Positions 35,871 through 43,363 of a DNA stretch of 64,000 nt are shown here, piece after piece. The notes under the pieces were generated by a model that was given only the letters and a program-made list of their open reading frames with translations, was not told where the DNA came from and did not search any database. Every line of letters begins with the position of its first letter. Position 1 is the first letter of the stretch. Source of the DNA: Saccharofermentans sp. GTDB lineage: Bacteria > Bacillota > Clostridia > Saccharofermentanales > Saccharofermentanaceae. The stretch lies in assembly GCA_024403855.1 (NCBI GenBank), contig JAKSRC010000009.1:17080-81079 (forward strand), in the 5' to 3' direction. A program made the position numbers and the translations under genes.

Positions 35871-35901
35871 TGTAAACCTCTTTGCGTTTTTAGTTGACAA
35901 T
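35869..35901 (-). promoter_or_regulatory. BirA-like biotin operator
   Basis: Imperfect inverted repeat ATTGTAAAC (35869-35877) / GTTGACAAT (35893-35901) with a 15-bp spacer, matching the known BirA half-site TTGTAAAC apart from one base. It begins at the predicted transcription start and covers the ribosome binding site and part of the ATG, so bound BirA would block transcription of bioY. The assignment rests on similarity to the published BirA signal and on gene context. Confidence 0.6.
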
Positions 35902-35905
35902 CGAA

Positions 35906-35934
35906 AGTTTACACGACAACATTCGTAAAATCAA
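35906..35934 (-). promoter_or_regulatory. bioY promoter
   Basis: -35 TTGATT (35929-35934), 17-bp spacer, -10 TAAACT (35906-35911) on the minus strand. The expected start is about 35900, at the edge of the BirA-like repeat. Confidence 0.5.
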
Positions 35935-35942
35935 TATCAAAA

Positions 35943-36938
35943 TCAGAACTGATACTTAGGCCAGATACCCTTCTTATCGTGGGTATGTTCAGGGAGCTGA
36001 TAAAGATCGTGACCAGGATAGTCATTACCTTCAACAATAACAGGACCGTCAGGTGTGAAACATACATCCCAGCCAATAAAACCGACCTGAGGAACTACCA
36101 TTGCGGCTTTTGAGCACATATCGATTACTTCATCCCACATAGGGAAAACGAAGCCCTTAAAGATAGCACCGGTCATAGGGTGCTTCTCATAGAGAACTTT
36201 AGTCTTATCAATAGGGAAATCGATAATCTCACCGGTCTTTTCATCAACCGGAGCTGTCATACCGCCACTGTTGAAATTATCAACGCTATGTCCGTAATTA
36301 CCGAATCTTACACAGGCGCTGGCGATATGTACCTTTCCTTCCCTTTGAATCGTAACAAGTCTTACTGTATTGATCGCATAAGGATAAATCGCACTTACCG
36401 CAGGATGCTGAACAATAAGCTCCTCAAAGAAATGAGGTCTTTCCTGATTTACGAGTCTTTCATAAATACTCTCGGCAGATTCAGCCTTACAGTCAATCTT
36501 CTCAACAGTCTTACCGCAAGAGCCCAAATCAGCCTTTGCCATAAGGAAATCATGACTGTTGATAAAATCAATTACTTCCTGCTTATTGTCTTTCCTTATC
36601 TCAAGCCACTTACGGCCAAGGAATTCACCAAAGCGCTTATTAAATTCGATTTTGTTATCAATGAGGTCAGTGTAATTAGGATCGTTATATCTTTTTACAA
36701 GGTCATAGTTACGACCTCTGGTGATATAGGTATCGCGCTCCTTGTCAGTGAGGTTATACATCTCATAAAGCCAGTAATCCATGTAACCTGCACCGAATTT
36801 ACGACCGCAATGAATCATATCGAAAAATATCCACACGCGGGATTTACCGCTTTTCTGGTGGATATCTTTAATCTTGGCGTTCATCGCCTTATAGTCCATA
36901 CGCGTAACGCGTCTTATCAGATAACTTAATTTAGGCAT
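35943..36938 (-). CDS. sugar-transfer-associated ATP-grasp protein
   Basis: 331 residues resembling the ATPgrasp_ST/TupA-like family, ATP-grasp enzymes often found with polysaccharide or teichuronopeptide genes. Visible elements: FLMAKADLGSCGKTVEKI (lysine/ATP loop region), EELIVQHPAV, INTVRLVTIQREGKVHIASACVRFG (read in parts) and the metal-binding VGFIGWDVCFTPDGPVIVEGNDYPGHD near the C terminus. The start at MPKLSYL (36938) is favoured, but there is no ribosome binding site; TATAAT ends 6 nt upstream. It is divergent from ddh, a cell-wall precursor gene, so a role in amino-acid ligation at the cell surface is possible but unproven. Confidence 0.8.
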   Translation of the reverse strand: MPKLSYLIRRVTRMDYKAMNAKIKDIHQKSGKSRVWIFFDMIHCGRKFGAGYMDYWLYEMYNLTDKERDTYITRGRNYDLVKRYNDPNYTDLIDNKIEFNKRFGEFLGRKWLEIRKDNKQEVIDFINSHDFLMAKADLGSCGKTVEKIDCKAESAESIYERLVNQERPHFFEELIVQHPAVSAIYPYAINTVRLVTIQREGKVHIASACVRFGNYGHSVDNFNSGGMTAPVDEKTGEIIDFPIDKTKVLYEKHPMTGAIFKGFVFPMWDEVIDMCSKAAMVVPQVGFIGWDVCFTPDGPVIVEGNDYPGHDLYQLPEHTHDKKGIWPKYQF

Positions 36939-36944
36939 AAAGAA

Positions 36945-36950
36945 ATTATA
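36945..36950 (-). promoter_or_regulatory. -10 box 6 nt before the ATP-grasp start
   Basis: TATAAT on the minus strand separated from the ATG at 36938 by TTCTTT. No ribosome binding site lies between, so the transcript is probably leaderless. The -35 region is poor. Confidence 0.5.
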
Positions 36951-36968
36951 ATACAACATTGAGATTTT

Positions 36969-37016
36969 TGTTATAATTGCGTTCGAACATTACATTACTA
37001 GTAAAATACTAGGTAA
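36969..37016 (+). promoter_or_regulatory. ddh extended -10 promoter and palindromic leader
   Basis: TGTTATAAT (36969-36977) is an extended -10 element for ddh. It is followed by the perfect palindrome GTTCGAAC (36981-36988) at the expected start point and by TTACTAGTA / TACTA-G-GTAA (36995-37003, 37007-37016). The palindromes are operator or RNA-hairpin candidates; no known regulator site is recognised. Confidence 0.5.
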
Positions 37017-37039
37017 TTAATCTATAGGAGGCTTCAAAA

Positions 37040-38026
37040 ATGGCAATCAGAATAGGTATTTTAGGTTACGGAAATCTCGCTAAGGGCGTAGAACTTTCCA
37101 TCAGACAGAATAAGGACATGGAGCTTGCAGCCATCTTCACAAGAAGAGACCCTGCTACAGTAAAGCCTCTTACATCAGGCGTATCTGTTGCTTCCACAGC
37201 AGACATCAAGGACTATCAGGATAAGATCGATGTTCTCGTAATCTGCGGTGGTTCAGCTACTGATCTTCCCCAGCAGACACCTGAATATGCTGCAATGTTC
37301 AACGTAATCGACAGCTTCGATACACACGCTAAGATTCCTGAGCACTTTGCAAATGTTGATAAGGCAGCTATGGCTTCCGGCCACACATCTCTTATCTCTG
37401 CAGGATGGGATCCCGGTATGTTCTCCCTTAACAGGCTTTACGGAAGTTGCATTCTTCCTGAAGGTAAGGATTACACATTCTGGGGCAAGGGCGTATCACA
37501 GGGACACTCCGACGCTATCAGAAGAGTACCCGGTGTTAAGAATGGCAAGCAGTATACAATTCCTGTTGAAAGCGCTCTCGAAGCAGTAAGATCCGGTTCT
37601 GAGCCTGAACTTACAACTCGTCAGAAGCATACAAGAGAGTGCTTCGTTGTTGCTGAGGAAGGCGCTGATCTTGCTCTCATCGAAAAGACAATCAAGGAAA
37701 TGCCTAACTACTTTGCAGATTACGACACAACAGTTCACTTCATCTCCGAAGAAGAATTTGCAAGAGATCACTCACGCATCAACCATGGTGGTTTCGTATT
37801 CCGTACAGGTAAGACAGGTGTTAACGGAGAGAATACTCACGTTATCGAGTACTCATTGAAGCTCGATTCCAACCCTGAATTCACAGGTTCTGTCCTCACT
37901 GCATATGCACGTGCAATCTATCGTCTCTCCCAGAAGAGCGATTTTGGCTGCAAGACAGTTTTCGATGTAGCTCCTGCCCTCCTCTCACCTTTGTCCGGCG
38001 AAGAATTAAGAGCTCACATGCTTTAA
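37040..38026 (+). CDS. ddh: meso-diaminopimelate D-dehydrogenase
   Basis: 328 residues. NADP-dependent reductive amination of tetrahydrodipicolinate directly to meso-DAP, for lysine and peptidoglycan. Motifs: IRIGILGYGNLAKGVE (Rossmann loop), FTRRDPATVK, CGGSATDLPQQTPEYA, NVIDSFDTHAKIPEH, SAGWDPGMFSLNR and GKGVSQGHSDAIRRVPGV, all highly typical of Ddh. AGGAGG sits 8 nt before the ATG. It ends at a strong terminator at 38052-38094. Divergent from the ATP-grasp gene. Confidence 0.97.
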   Translation: MAIRIGILGYGNLAKGVELSIRQNKDMELAAIFTRRDPATVKPLTSGVSVASTADIKDYQDKIDVLVICGGSATDLPQQTPEYAAMFNVIDSFDTHAKIPEHFANVDKAAMASGHTSLISAGWDPGMFSLNRLYGSCILPEGKDYTFWGKGVSQGHSDAIRRVPGVKNGKQYTIPVESALEAVRSGSEPELTTRQKHTRECFVVAEEGADLALIEKTIKEMPNYFADYDTTVHFISEEEFARDHSRINHGGFVFRTGKTGVNGENTHVIEYSLKLDSNPEFTGSVLTAYARAIYRLSQKSDFGCKTVFDVAPALLSPLSGEELRAHML

Positions 38027-38051
38027 TAGCCGAAATCAATAAACAATATTT

Positions 38052-38094
38052 AGGGGCTGTGAAAAACTATATGTTTTTCATGGCCTCTTTTTTT
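38052..38094 (+). terminator. ddh terminator
   Basis: Long stem (about 16 pairs including wobbles) starting AGGGGCTGTGAAAAAC with a 5-nt loop, followed by seven or more T. Its GGCTGTGAAA core recurs at 38353-38402 and 54166-54193. Confidence 0.85.
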
Positions 38095-38352
38095 GTGCGC
38101 GTGGGGAGCTGGTGGTGAGAGTGAAGAGGTGCAATTATCCATAATCTTTATTTTCGAGCGATCTGGATAAGAAATTGTCAATCGCAATTCTCTTTGCACT
38201 TGCTTTTCCACATTCACGTAGGATTCACGAAAATTGCGATTTTCGTGAACGTAGCGTGAAAATCAACCCAAAGTGTACGATTTATTCACGAAATCAGCGT
38301 TTTTCGTGAATATTCCGTATCGGGAGTGGTAGCGCAAAAGCAGACACAACAA
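38095..38352. other. intergenic hairpin island 1
   Basis: Part of a 462-nt gene-free stretch between ddh and ilvE. It holds two consecutive inverted repeats with the same arms: TTCACGAAAAT / ATTTTCGTGAA (38224-38234, 38239-38249; 4-nt loop, with outer TTCACG/CGTGAA arms) and ATTCACGAAA / TTTCGTGAAT (38284-38293, 38302-38311). The motif CGGGAGTGG follows at about 38320. I see no credible reading frame, tRNA or known RNA family. Confidence 0.6.
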
Positions 38353-38402
38353 AAAGGAGCTGTGAAACCTACTTGTTAGTTAGGTTATTTCACAGCCCCT
38401 TT
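38353..38402 (-). terminator. terminator with GCTGTGAAA stem
   Basis: AAAGGAGCTGTGAAA pairs with TTTCACAGCCCCTTT around an inner CCTA/TAGG pair. On the minus strand it is followed by TTTTTG, so it can terminate the ilvE transcript. Confidence 0.7.
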
Positions 38403-38420
38403 ATTTGTGTGTACCAAAGA

Positions 38421-38456
38421 AATACCGGGAAAAGCATTTCTGCCACTCCCGGTATT
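38421..38456 (-). repeat. hairpin containing the CGGGAGTGG motif
   Basis: AATACCGGG (38421-38429) and CCCGGTATT (38448-38456) form a 9-bp perfect inverted repeat just after the ilvE stop. On the minus strand the first arm runs into CGGGAGTGG, the same 9-mer found at about 38320 and 53793-53801. It lacks a T-run, so it is not a typical terminator. Confidence 0.5.
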
Positions 38457-38488
38457 CCTTTGCCTCTAGATAGTTTGTAAATTAGGAA

Positions 38489-39523
38489 TTAGAGCTTGAT
38501 CTCCATGATCCAGCCTTCAGGTGCTTCAACAGTACCCATCTGGATGCCGGTCAATGTCTCTCTGAGCTTTGTCATGACAGGGCCCATCTCTTCCATACCG
38601 GAAGCGAATGTGAACTCCTTGCCGTGATCGTAGATAGCACCAAGAGGTGAGATAACCGCAGCTGTACCGCAGAGACCACCTTCTGTGAACTTACCGCTCA
38701 TGATCTCATCGAGGTAAACTTCACGCTCTTCGATCTTCATGCCGCAGTAGTGCTCTGCAACGTAAACCAAAGATCTTCTTGTGATTGAAGGAAGAATTGA
38801 ATCAGACTTAGGTACAACGAGTGTTCCCTTGCCGTCTGTGAGGATGATGTTAGCACCACCTGTCTCCTCGATCTTTGTACGTGTAGCGGGATCAAGATAG
38901 ATATTCTCAGCAAAACCTTCGTTGTGAGCTGTAACGATTGCATGCAAGGACATAGCATAGTTAAGACCAGCCTTGATGTTACCTGTTCCGTGCGGAGCAG
39001 CACGATCGAAATCAGAAATCTTAACTCTGATCGGCTTAGCACCACCCTTGAAGTAAGGGCCTACAGGTGTAGCGAAGATTCTGTACTGATAGTCATCAGC
39101 AGGCTTAACGCCGATAACGGGGTTAATACCAAAGATATAAGGTCTGAGGTACAAAGAAGCACCTGAACCATACGGAGGAACCCATGCAGCATTACCTGCA
39201 ACTGTCTCCTGAACTGACTTTAAGAACAACTCCTTGGAAATCGGAGGAATCTCAAGGCGAACTGCTGAGTCGTGAAGTCTGTCAGCGTTGAGGTCAGGAC
39301 GGAAAGTAACGATTCTGCCGTCGATTGTCTCGTAAGCCTTAAGGCCTTCAAATACTGTCTGAGCATACTGGAGAACGCCTGCGTCCTCACTCATAACGAT
39401 CATATCGTCATCAATGAGCGCGCCCTCATCCCATGCGCCGTTTGTGTAGTTAGCTACAAATCTTTTGTCTGTCTTCTGATAAGAGAATGTCAGGTTAGAC
39501 CAATCGATATTCTTCTTTTCCAT
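38489..39523 (-). CDS. ilvE: branched-chain-amino-acid aminotransferase
   Basis: 344-residue PLP-dependent class IV aminotransferase, interconverting Leu/Ile/Val and their 2-oxoacids. Motifs: VFEGLKAYE near the N terminus, RLEIPPI, SLYLRPYIFG, the PLP lysine in GTGNIKAGLNYA, EETGGANI and GGLCGTAAVISP. It is the BCAT2-like length class. A single gene with its own downstream hairpins. Its 2-oxoacid products are potential substrates of the oxidoreductase at 16.2-18.9 kb. Confidence 0.95.
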   Translation of the reverse strand: MEKKNIDWSNLTFSYQKTDKRFVANYTNGAWDEGALIDDDMIVMSEDAGVLQYAQTVFEGLKAYETIDGRIVTFRPDLNADRLHDSAVRLEIPPISKELFLKSVQETVAGNAAWVPPYGSGASLYLRPYIFGINPVIGVKPADDYQYRIFATPVGPYFKGGAKPIRVKISDFDRAAPHGTGNIKAGLNYAMSLHAIVTAHNEGFAENIYLDPATRTKIEETGGANIILTDGKGTLVVPKSDSILPSITRRSLVYVAEHYCGMKIEEREVYLDEIMSGKFTEGGLCGTAAVISPLGAIYDHGKEFTFASGMEEMGPVMTKLRETLTGIQMGTVEAPEGWIMEIKL

Positions 39524-39603
39524 AGAACATTCCTTCTTTCTTCAAGTTTGTTTTTAATTAGTTACGCATTTTACCACTCGAAAATACGAAAATCACCTAC
39601 AAA

Positions 39604-40713
39604 TTATACGAATCTGTATCCGCAAACGTGGTAAACCTTTTTACCTGCCTTAATTACAGGTGAATCAAAACCAGTGAGATTGACCGCATTAGGAACCATC
39701 TGAGCCTCAAGGCAGATAGCATCATACTGACCGTAAGCCTTGGTTGTCTTCTGATCAAGAGGGCTGCCAAGATTGTTGCCTGCATAAATCTGAATACCGG
39801 GAAGATCTGTAAGGCATTCCATTGTAATTCCCGATTCAGGAGCTGTAACTGCAGCAGCAAATGAGAATGCACCGGCTGTAGTATTAAGGCAGAAATTCTG
39901 GTCAATACCCTTTGAAATAACCATCTGGTGCTCCTGGCTGTCATTAAGTTCGCCAATGAAACGATACTCTCTGCAATCGAATACAGTTCCTTCTACATCG
40001 AGGAGTTCACCTGTAGGAACATTCATATCATCCTTAATTGTGATCTTGTCAGAGTTGATCATGATGAGGTCATTATTTACAGTGCCTTCAGCATTCTCAC
40101 CTCTTAAGTTGAAGTAAGCGTGATTTGTAGGAGCGAAAATAGTGTCCTTATCTGTCTTACCACAATAAAGGAGAAGGAATGTCTTATCTTCAAGCCAGCA
40201 ATACATTACCTTTGTATCAAGATTGCCAGGGAAGCCTGTAGCTCCGTCAGGGCTGACATAGCTCAAAAGAACAGCACCGCCATCACAACCGGGAATACCT
40301 GCGATCTTTGAATCGAGGATAATCTCATCTGCCTCTTCTTCTGTAAGGATCTTGCCGTCCCAGAAAACATTGTGGTAACCGGGATTGCCTGAATGGAGAT
40401 TATTCTCGCCTTCATTCTTTGGAATATGATATTCTTCACCATTGATAACAAAAGAAGCGTTCTTGATTCTGTTAGCAGAACGTCCAACAACAGCGCCATG
40501 ATTAGCACCATTACCCATATATTCATCAAGGCCCTTGCAGCCGAGCATAATATCAATAGGCTTGCCATCCTTGTCAGGAACAATAAGATCTGTAATAACA
40601 GCACCGTATGTAATAACGGATGCTTCGTATCCGCCGTCGATCTTCATTGTGAATTTGGTCGCTTTGAGATCGGGATTCTTAACTGATAAATAGTCGCTTG
40701 TAGTAATGCTCAT
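39604..40713 (-). CDS. galM: aldose 1-epimerase (galactose mutarotase)
   Basis: 369 residues; interconverts alpha and beta anomers of aldohexoses. Motifs: YGAVITDLIVPDKDG, GRSANRIKNASF, LHSGNPGYHNVFW, TNHAYFNLRG (catalytic His), GIDQNFCLN and the C-terminal catalytic Glu region with CLEAQMVPNAVN. There is no signal peptide, so it is cytoplasmic. The ATG is preceded by GGGAGGT, with an extended -10 element about 30 nt upstream. No other galactose genes are nearby. Confidence 0.94.
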   Translation of the reverse strand: MSITTSDYLSVKNPDLKATKFTMKIDGGYEASVITYGAVITDLIVPDKDGKPIDIMLGCKGLDEYMGNGANHGAVVGRSANRIKNASFVINGEEYHIPKNEGENNLHSGNPGYHNVFWDGKILTEEEADEIILDSKIAGIPGCDGGAVLLSYVSPDGATGFPGNLDTKVMYCWLEDKTFLLLYCGKTDKDTIFAPTNHAYFNLRGENAEGTVNNDLIMINSDKITIKDDMNVPTGELLDVEGTVFDCREYRFIGELNDSQEHQMVISKGIDQNFCLNTTAGAFSFAAAVTAPESGITMECLTDLPGIQIYAGNNLGSPLDQKTTKAYGQYDAICLEAQMVPNAVNLTGFDSPVIKAGKKVYHVCGYRFV

Positions 40714-40743
40714 TGCGCTTACCTCCCATATTTATTAAGACAG

Positions 40744-40752
40744 ATTATAGCA
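40744..40752 (-). promoter_or_regulatory. galM extended -10
   Basis: TGCTATAAT on the minus strand, about 30 nt ahead of the galM start. No convincing -35 is present. Confidence 0.5.
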
Positions 40753-40830
40753 TAATATTCAGACTTCAAGCCTTTACCTAGCAGGTTTTGGGCGCACGCT
40801 TTAGTAATACTTTCCTGCGTCGTAACGACC

Positions 40831-40856
40831 AAGAAGGCCGTAAATACGGCCTTCTT
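40831..40856. repeat. perfect hairpin downstream of ppk
   Basis: AAGAAGGCCGTA / TACGGCCTTCTT inverted repeat in the 235-nt gap between ppk and galM, with a smaller GTCGT/ACGAC repeat just beside it. Neither strand has a proper T-run after it, so it may be a 3'-end stabiliser rather than an intrinsic terminator. Confidence 0.5.
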
Positions 40857-40948
40857 GAAATACAAATCGCAGTCTTTTAAACCTGCTTTGAGCCGTAGCT
40901 CTTAGCAAGATGACTAATTACAAATTCCACTTTTATCCCCAATAAAAA

Positions 40949-43363
40949 TTAGATCTTCGGGCTCTCCTCAGGGATGAACTCACGTTTGTCGACAGCATCC
41001 TTATAGCGGTCAGCAACTGCTGCATTAGCAAGTTCAATAAGCATCTGCTGAGAGTCAATCTTTGCTTTGCCTCTGAGATCAAGCTTGTTATATGTACCAT
41101 CAGGAGCAAGAATATTTGCTCTGACAGTGTCACTCAGCTGAACATCAAGGACTTCCATTACACGCGCTCTGCACTCTGCATCTTCGATCGGGAACAACAA
41201 CTCAACACGACGGTTAAGGTTTCTGGGCATCCAGTCAGCTGATGCAAGATAAAGATCTTCGTGTCCTTCGTTATAGAAATAGAAAATTCTTGAATGTTCA
41301 AGGAATCTACCTGTGATTGAACGAACTGTGATATTTTCGCTCATTCCCGGAATTCCGGCTCTGAGGCAACAAATACCTCTTACGATAAGATCGATCTTAA
41401 CGCCTGCATTTGAAGCCGCATACAAAGCTTTGATGATGCTTCCGTCAACAAGTGAATTAACCTTTGCGATAATGCGGGCAGGCTTTCCGGCCTTTGCATT
41501 TTCTTCTTCACGCTTAATTCTTGCGATGAAGGAATCCTTCATCCACAACGGTGCAGGAATGAGTCTTCTCCATGTCTGAGGAATTGAGAATCCTGAGAGC
41601 ATATTGAAGAATTCTGATGCATCTTCACCAAATGATTCAGATGCGGTAAAGATTCCAAGGTCTGTATAGATCTTGGCAGTAACATCATTATAGTTGCCTG
41701 TCGCAAGGTGGAGATATCTTCTGATACCTTCTTCTTCCTTTCTTACGACAAGAGTTATCTTACTGTGAGTCTTAAGACCGACAAGTCCATAAATAACGTG
41801 ACATCCGGCATTCTCAAGTTTCTTCGCCCAGTTGATGTTATTCTCTTCATCAAATCTGGCTTTGAGCTCAACCAATACCATTACCTGCTTACCATTCTGT
41901 GCAGCCTCAAGCAAGGAAGCAATAATCGGTGATCTGTCAGATACTCTGTACAATGTCTGCTTTATCGCAAGTACATTAGGATCCCTTGCAGCCTGCTTAA
42001 CGAATTCAAGAACAGGTTCGAATGTTTCATAAGGATGATGAACAATCCTGTCCTTCTTTCTGATCTGCTCGAAAATATCGAGCTCGCTTACAGGGCCATC
42101 GAAAGAAGCAGCCTCTGCAGGAGTGTGCGGTGCATAGCACAATTCAGGATGCTTTGCTTTGCAGGCAGAGGAAAGCTTGGAGAGGAATGTCAGGTCGATA
42201 GGTCCATTGACGCTGAAGACATCGCCTTCATCAACGTCCAATTCTTCCACGATATAACTCATAAGATCTGGATCGATATCATCCTGAACTTCAAGTCTGA
42301 TAATCTCACCGAATCTTCTTCTTCTGACCTGCTCTTCGATTTCCTTTAAGAGGTCTTCAGCTTCATCTTCGTCGATATCAAGATCGGCATTTCGCATTAC
42401 ACGGTAAAAACCTGTAGCTACAACTGAATGTCCATCAAAGAGCATGCCAATATTTGCTCTGATTATCTGCTCGATAGGAACAAATACATCACCATCATCT
42501 GTGGGAATCTGATAGAGTCTCTTTACAACGGTCGGAATCTGAACTGTTGCATAGATATACTTCTCATCATTTACGGACTTCTTTGCATTGCTGATTCCGT
42601 CAACTGCCTTTTCCTGAAGTTTGATTTTCTTAGGGTCATTCTTAAGCATGACACACATATTCAGCATTCGGTTGTAAATGAGAGGGAAAGGTCTTGAAGA
42701 ATCTACCGCCATCGGAGTCAGAATCGGATAAAGCACCGTCTTGAAATAAGTATCGGCAATCTCTTTCTGCTGCTCAGTCAGTTCATCGTAGTTTCTGAAG
42801 AAAATCTTCTCCTGCTCAAGAGCCGGAACAAGTGATCTGCCAAATGTTGAATACATGACAGACATTGTCTTTCTTGTTTTCTGGTCGATTCGCTCGAGCT
42901 GTTCATTAATAGTAAATCCGGCGATATCACGCTCAGAAAAATCAATACTCTGCATATCTCTCAATGAAGCTACTCTTACGATATAGAATTCATCAAGATT
43001 CGAAGCTGTGATTGCAAGGAAGTTAAGTCTCTCAAGAAGCGGATTCTTCGAATCTCTTGCTTCATGCAAAATTCTCTCGTCAAACTCGAGCCATGAAAGC
43101 TCACGGTTATAGAATGTCGAATTACCACTAAGGAAAGATGCATTGGATTCAGTATAAGGAACTTCCTTATTGCCCTTCTTTGCAGATGTTTTCTTAGTTG
43201 CTGCTTTCTTTGCAACGGTCTTCTTGGCCGCTGTCTTCTTTTCAACATCCTTCTTGGCAACAGTTTTCTTTGTTGTTGCCTTTTTTGCTGCTGTCTTCTT
43301 TGCAGTTGTTTTCTTTGCTGTTGTATTTGTTTTACGCGCTGAAGCGTTCTTCTTAACTGCCAT
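40949..43363 (-). CDS. ppk1: polyphosphate kinase with H1-like N-terminal tail
   Basis: 804 residues; makes inorganic polyphosphate from ATP. Residues 1-66 are an AKK-repeat, Thr/Ala/Lys-only tail; the Ppk1 core starts at FYNRELSWLEFDERIL (N domain), followed by the head domain and the two phospholipase-D-like C domains. The catalytic His regions are KTHSKITLVVRKE and LEHSRIFYFYN, and SADWMPRNLNRRVE is near the C terminus. Ordinary Ppk1 is about 690-720 residues, so the tail is an addition. The start overlaps the ppx stop (TAATG) with GGGAGGG upstream, so ppx-ppk is one operon with coupled translation. Confidence 0.95.
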   Translation of the reverse strand: MAVKKNASARKTNTTAKKTTAKKTAAKKATTKKTVAKKDVEKKTAAKKTVAKKAATKKTSAKKGNKEVPYTESNASFLSGNSTFYNRELSWLEFDERILHEARDSKNPLLERLNFLAITASNLDEFYIVRVASLRDMQSIDFSERDIAGFTINEQLERIDQKTRKTMSVMYSTFGRSLVPALEQEKIFFRNYDELTEQQKEIADTYFKTVLYPILTPMAVDSSRPFPLIYNRMLNMCVMLKNDPKKIKLQEKAVDGISNAKKSVNDEKYIYATVQIPTVVKRLYQIPTDDGDVFVPIEQIIRANIGMLFDGHSVVATGFYRVMRNADLDIDEDEAEDLLKEIEEQVRRRRFGEIIRLEVQDDIDPDLMSYIVEELDVDEGDVFSVNGPIDLTFLSKLSSACKAKHPELCYAPHTPAEAASFDGPVSELDIFEQIRKKDRIVHHPYETFEPVLEFVKQAARDPNVLAIKQTLYRVSDRSPIIASLLEAAQNGKQVMVLVELKARFDEENNINWAKKLENAGCHVIYGLVGLKTHSKITLVVRKEEEGIRRYLHLATGNYNDVTAKIYTDLGIFTASESFGEDASEFFNMLSGFSIPQTWRRLIPAPLWMKDSFIARIKREEENAKAGKPARIIAKVNSLVDGSIIKALYAASNAGVKIDLIVRGICCLRAGIPGMSENITVRSITGRFLEHSRIFYFYNEGHEDLYLASADWMPRNLNRRVELLFPIEDAECRARVMEVLDVQLSDTVRANILAPDGTYNKLDLRGKAKIDSQQMLIELANAAVADRYKDAVDKREFIPEESPKI
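43166..43363 (-). repeat. DNA encoding the AKK-type tail of Ppk
   Basis: Repeat coding for the first 66 residues of Ppk, units TAKK, VAKK and TTKK with almost no other residue types apart from one short VEKK unit. It is the only N-terminal member of the tail family in this window. Confidence 0.85.

Noticed and set aside
35871..35942. Riboswitch upstream of bioY
   Set aside because: The leader is too short; the region is better explained by a promoter and BirA-like operator.
38221..38311. Possible CRISPR array
   Set aside because: Only two palindromic copies with unequal spacing and no spacer-repeat periodicity or cas genes.
39524..39603. T-box or attenuator ahead of ilvE
   Set aside because: Only 80 nt separate ilvE from galM on this strand, with no T-box sequence or stem series.
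40831..40856. Intrinsic terminator for ppk
   Set aside because: The stem is excellent, but there is no T-run on the minus strand, so it is recorded only as a hairpin.
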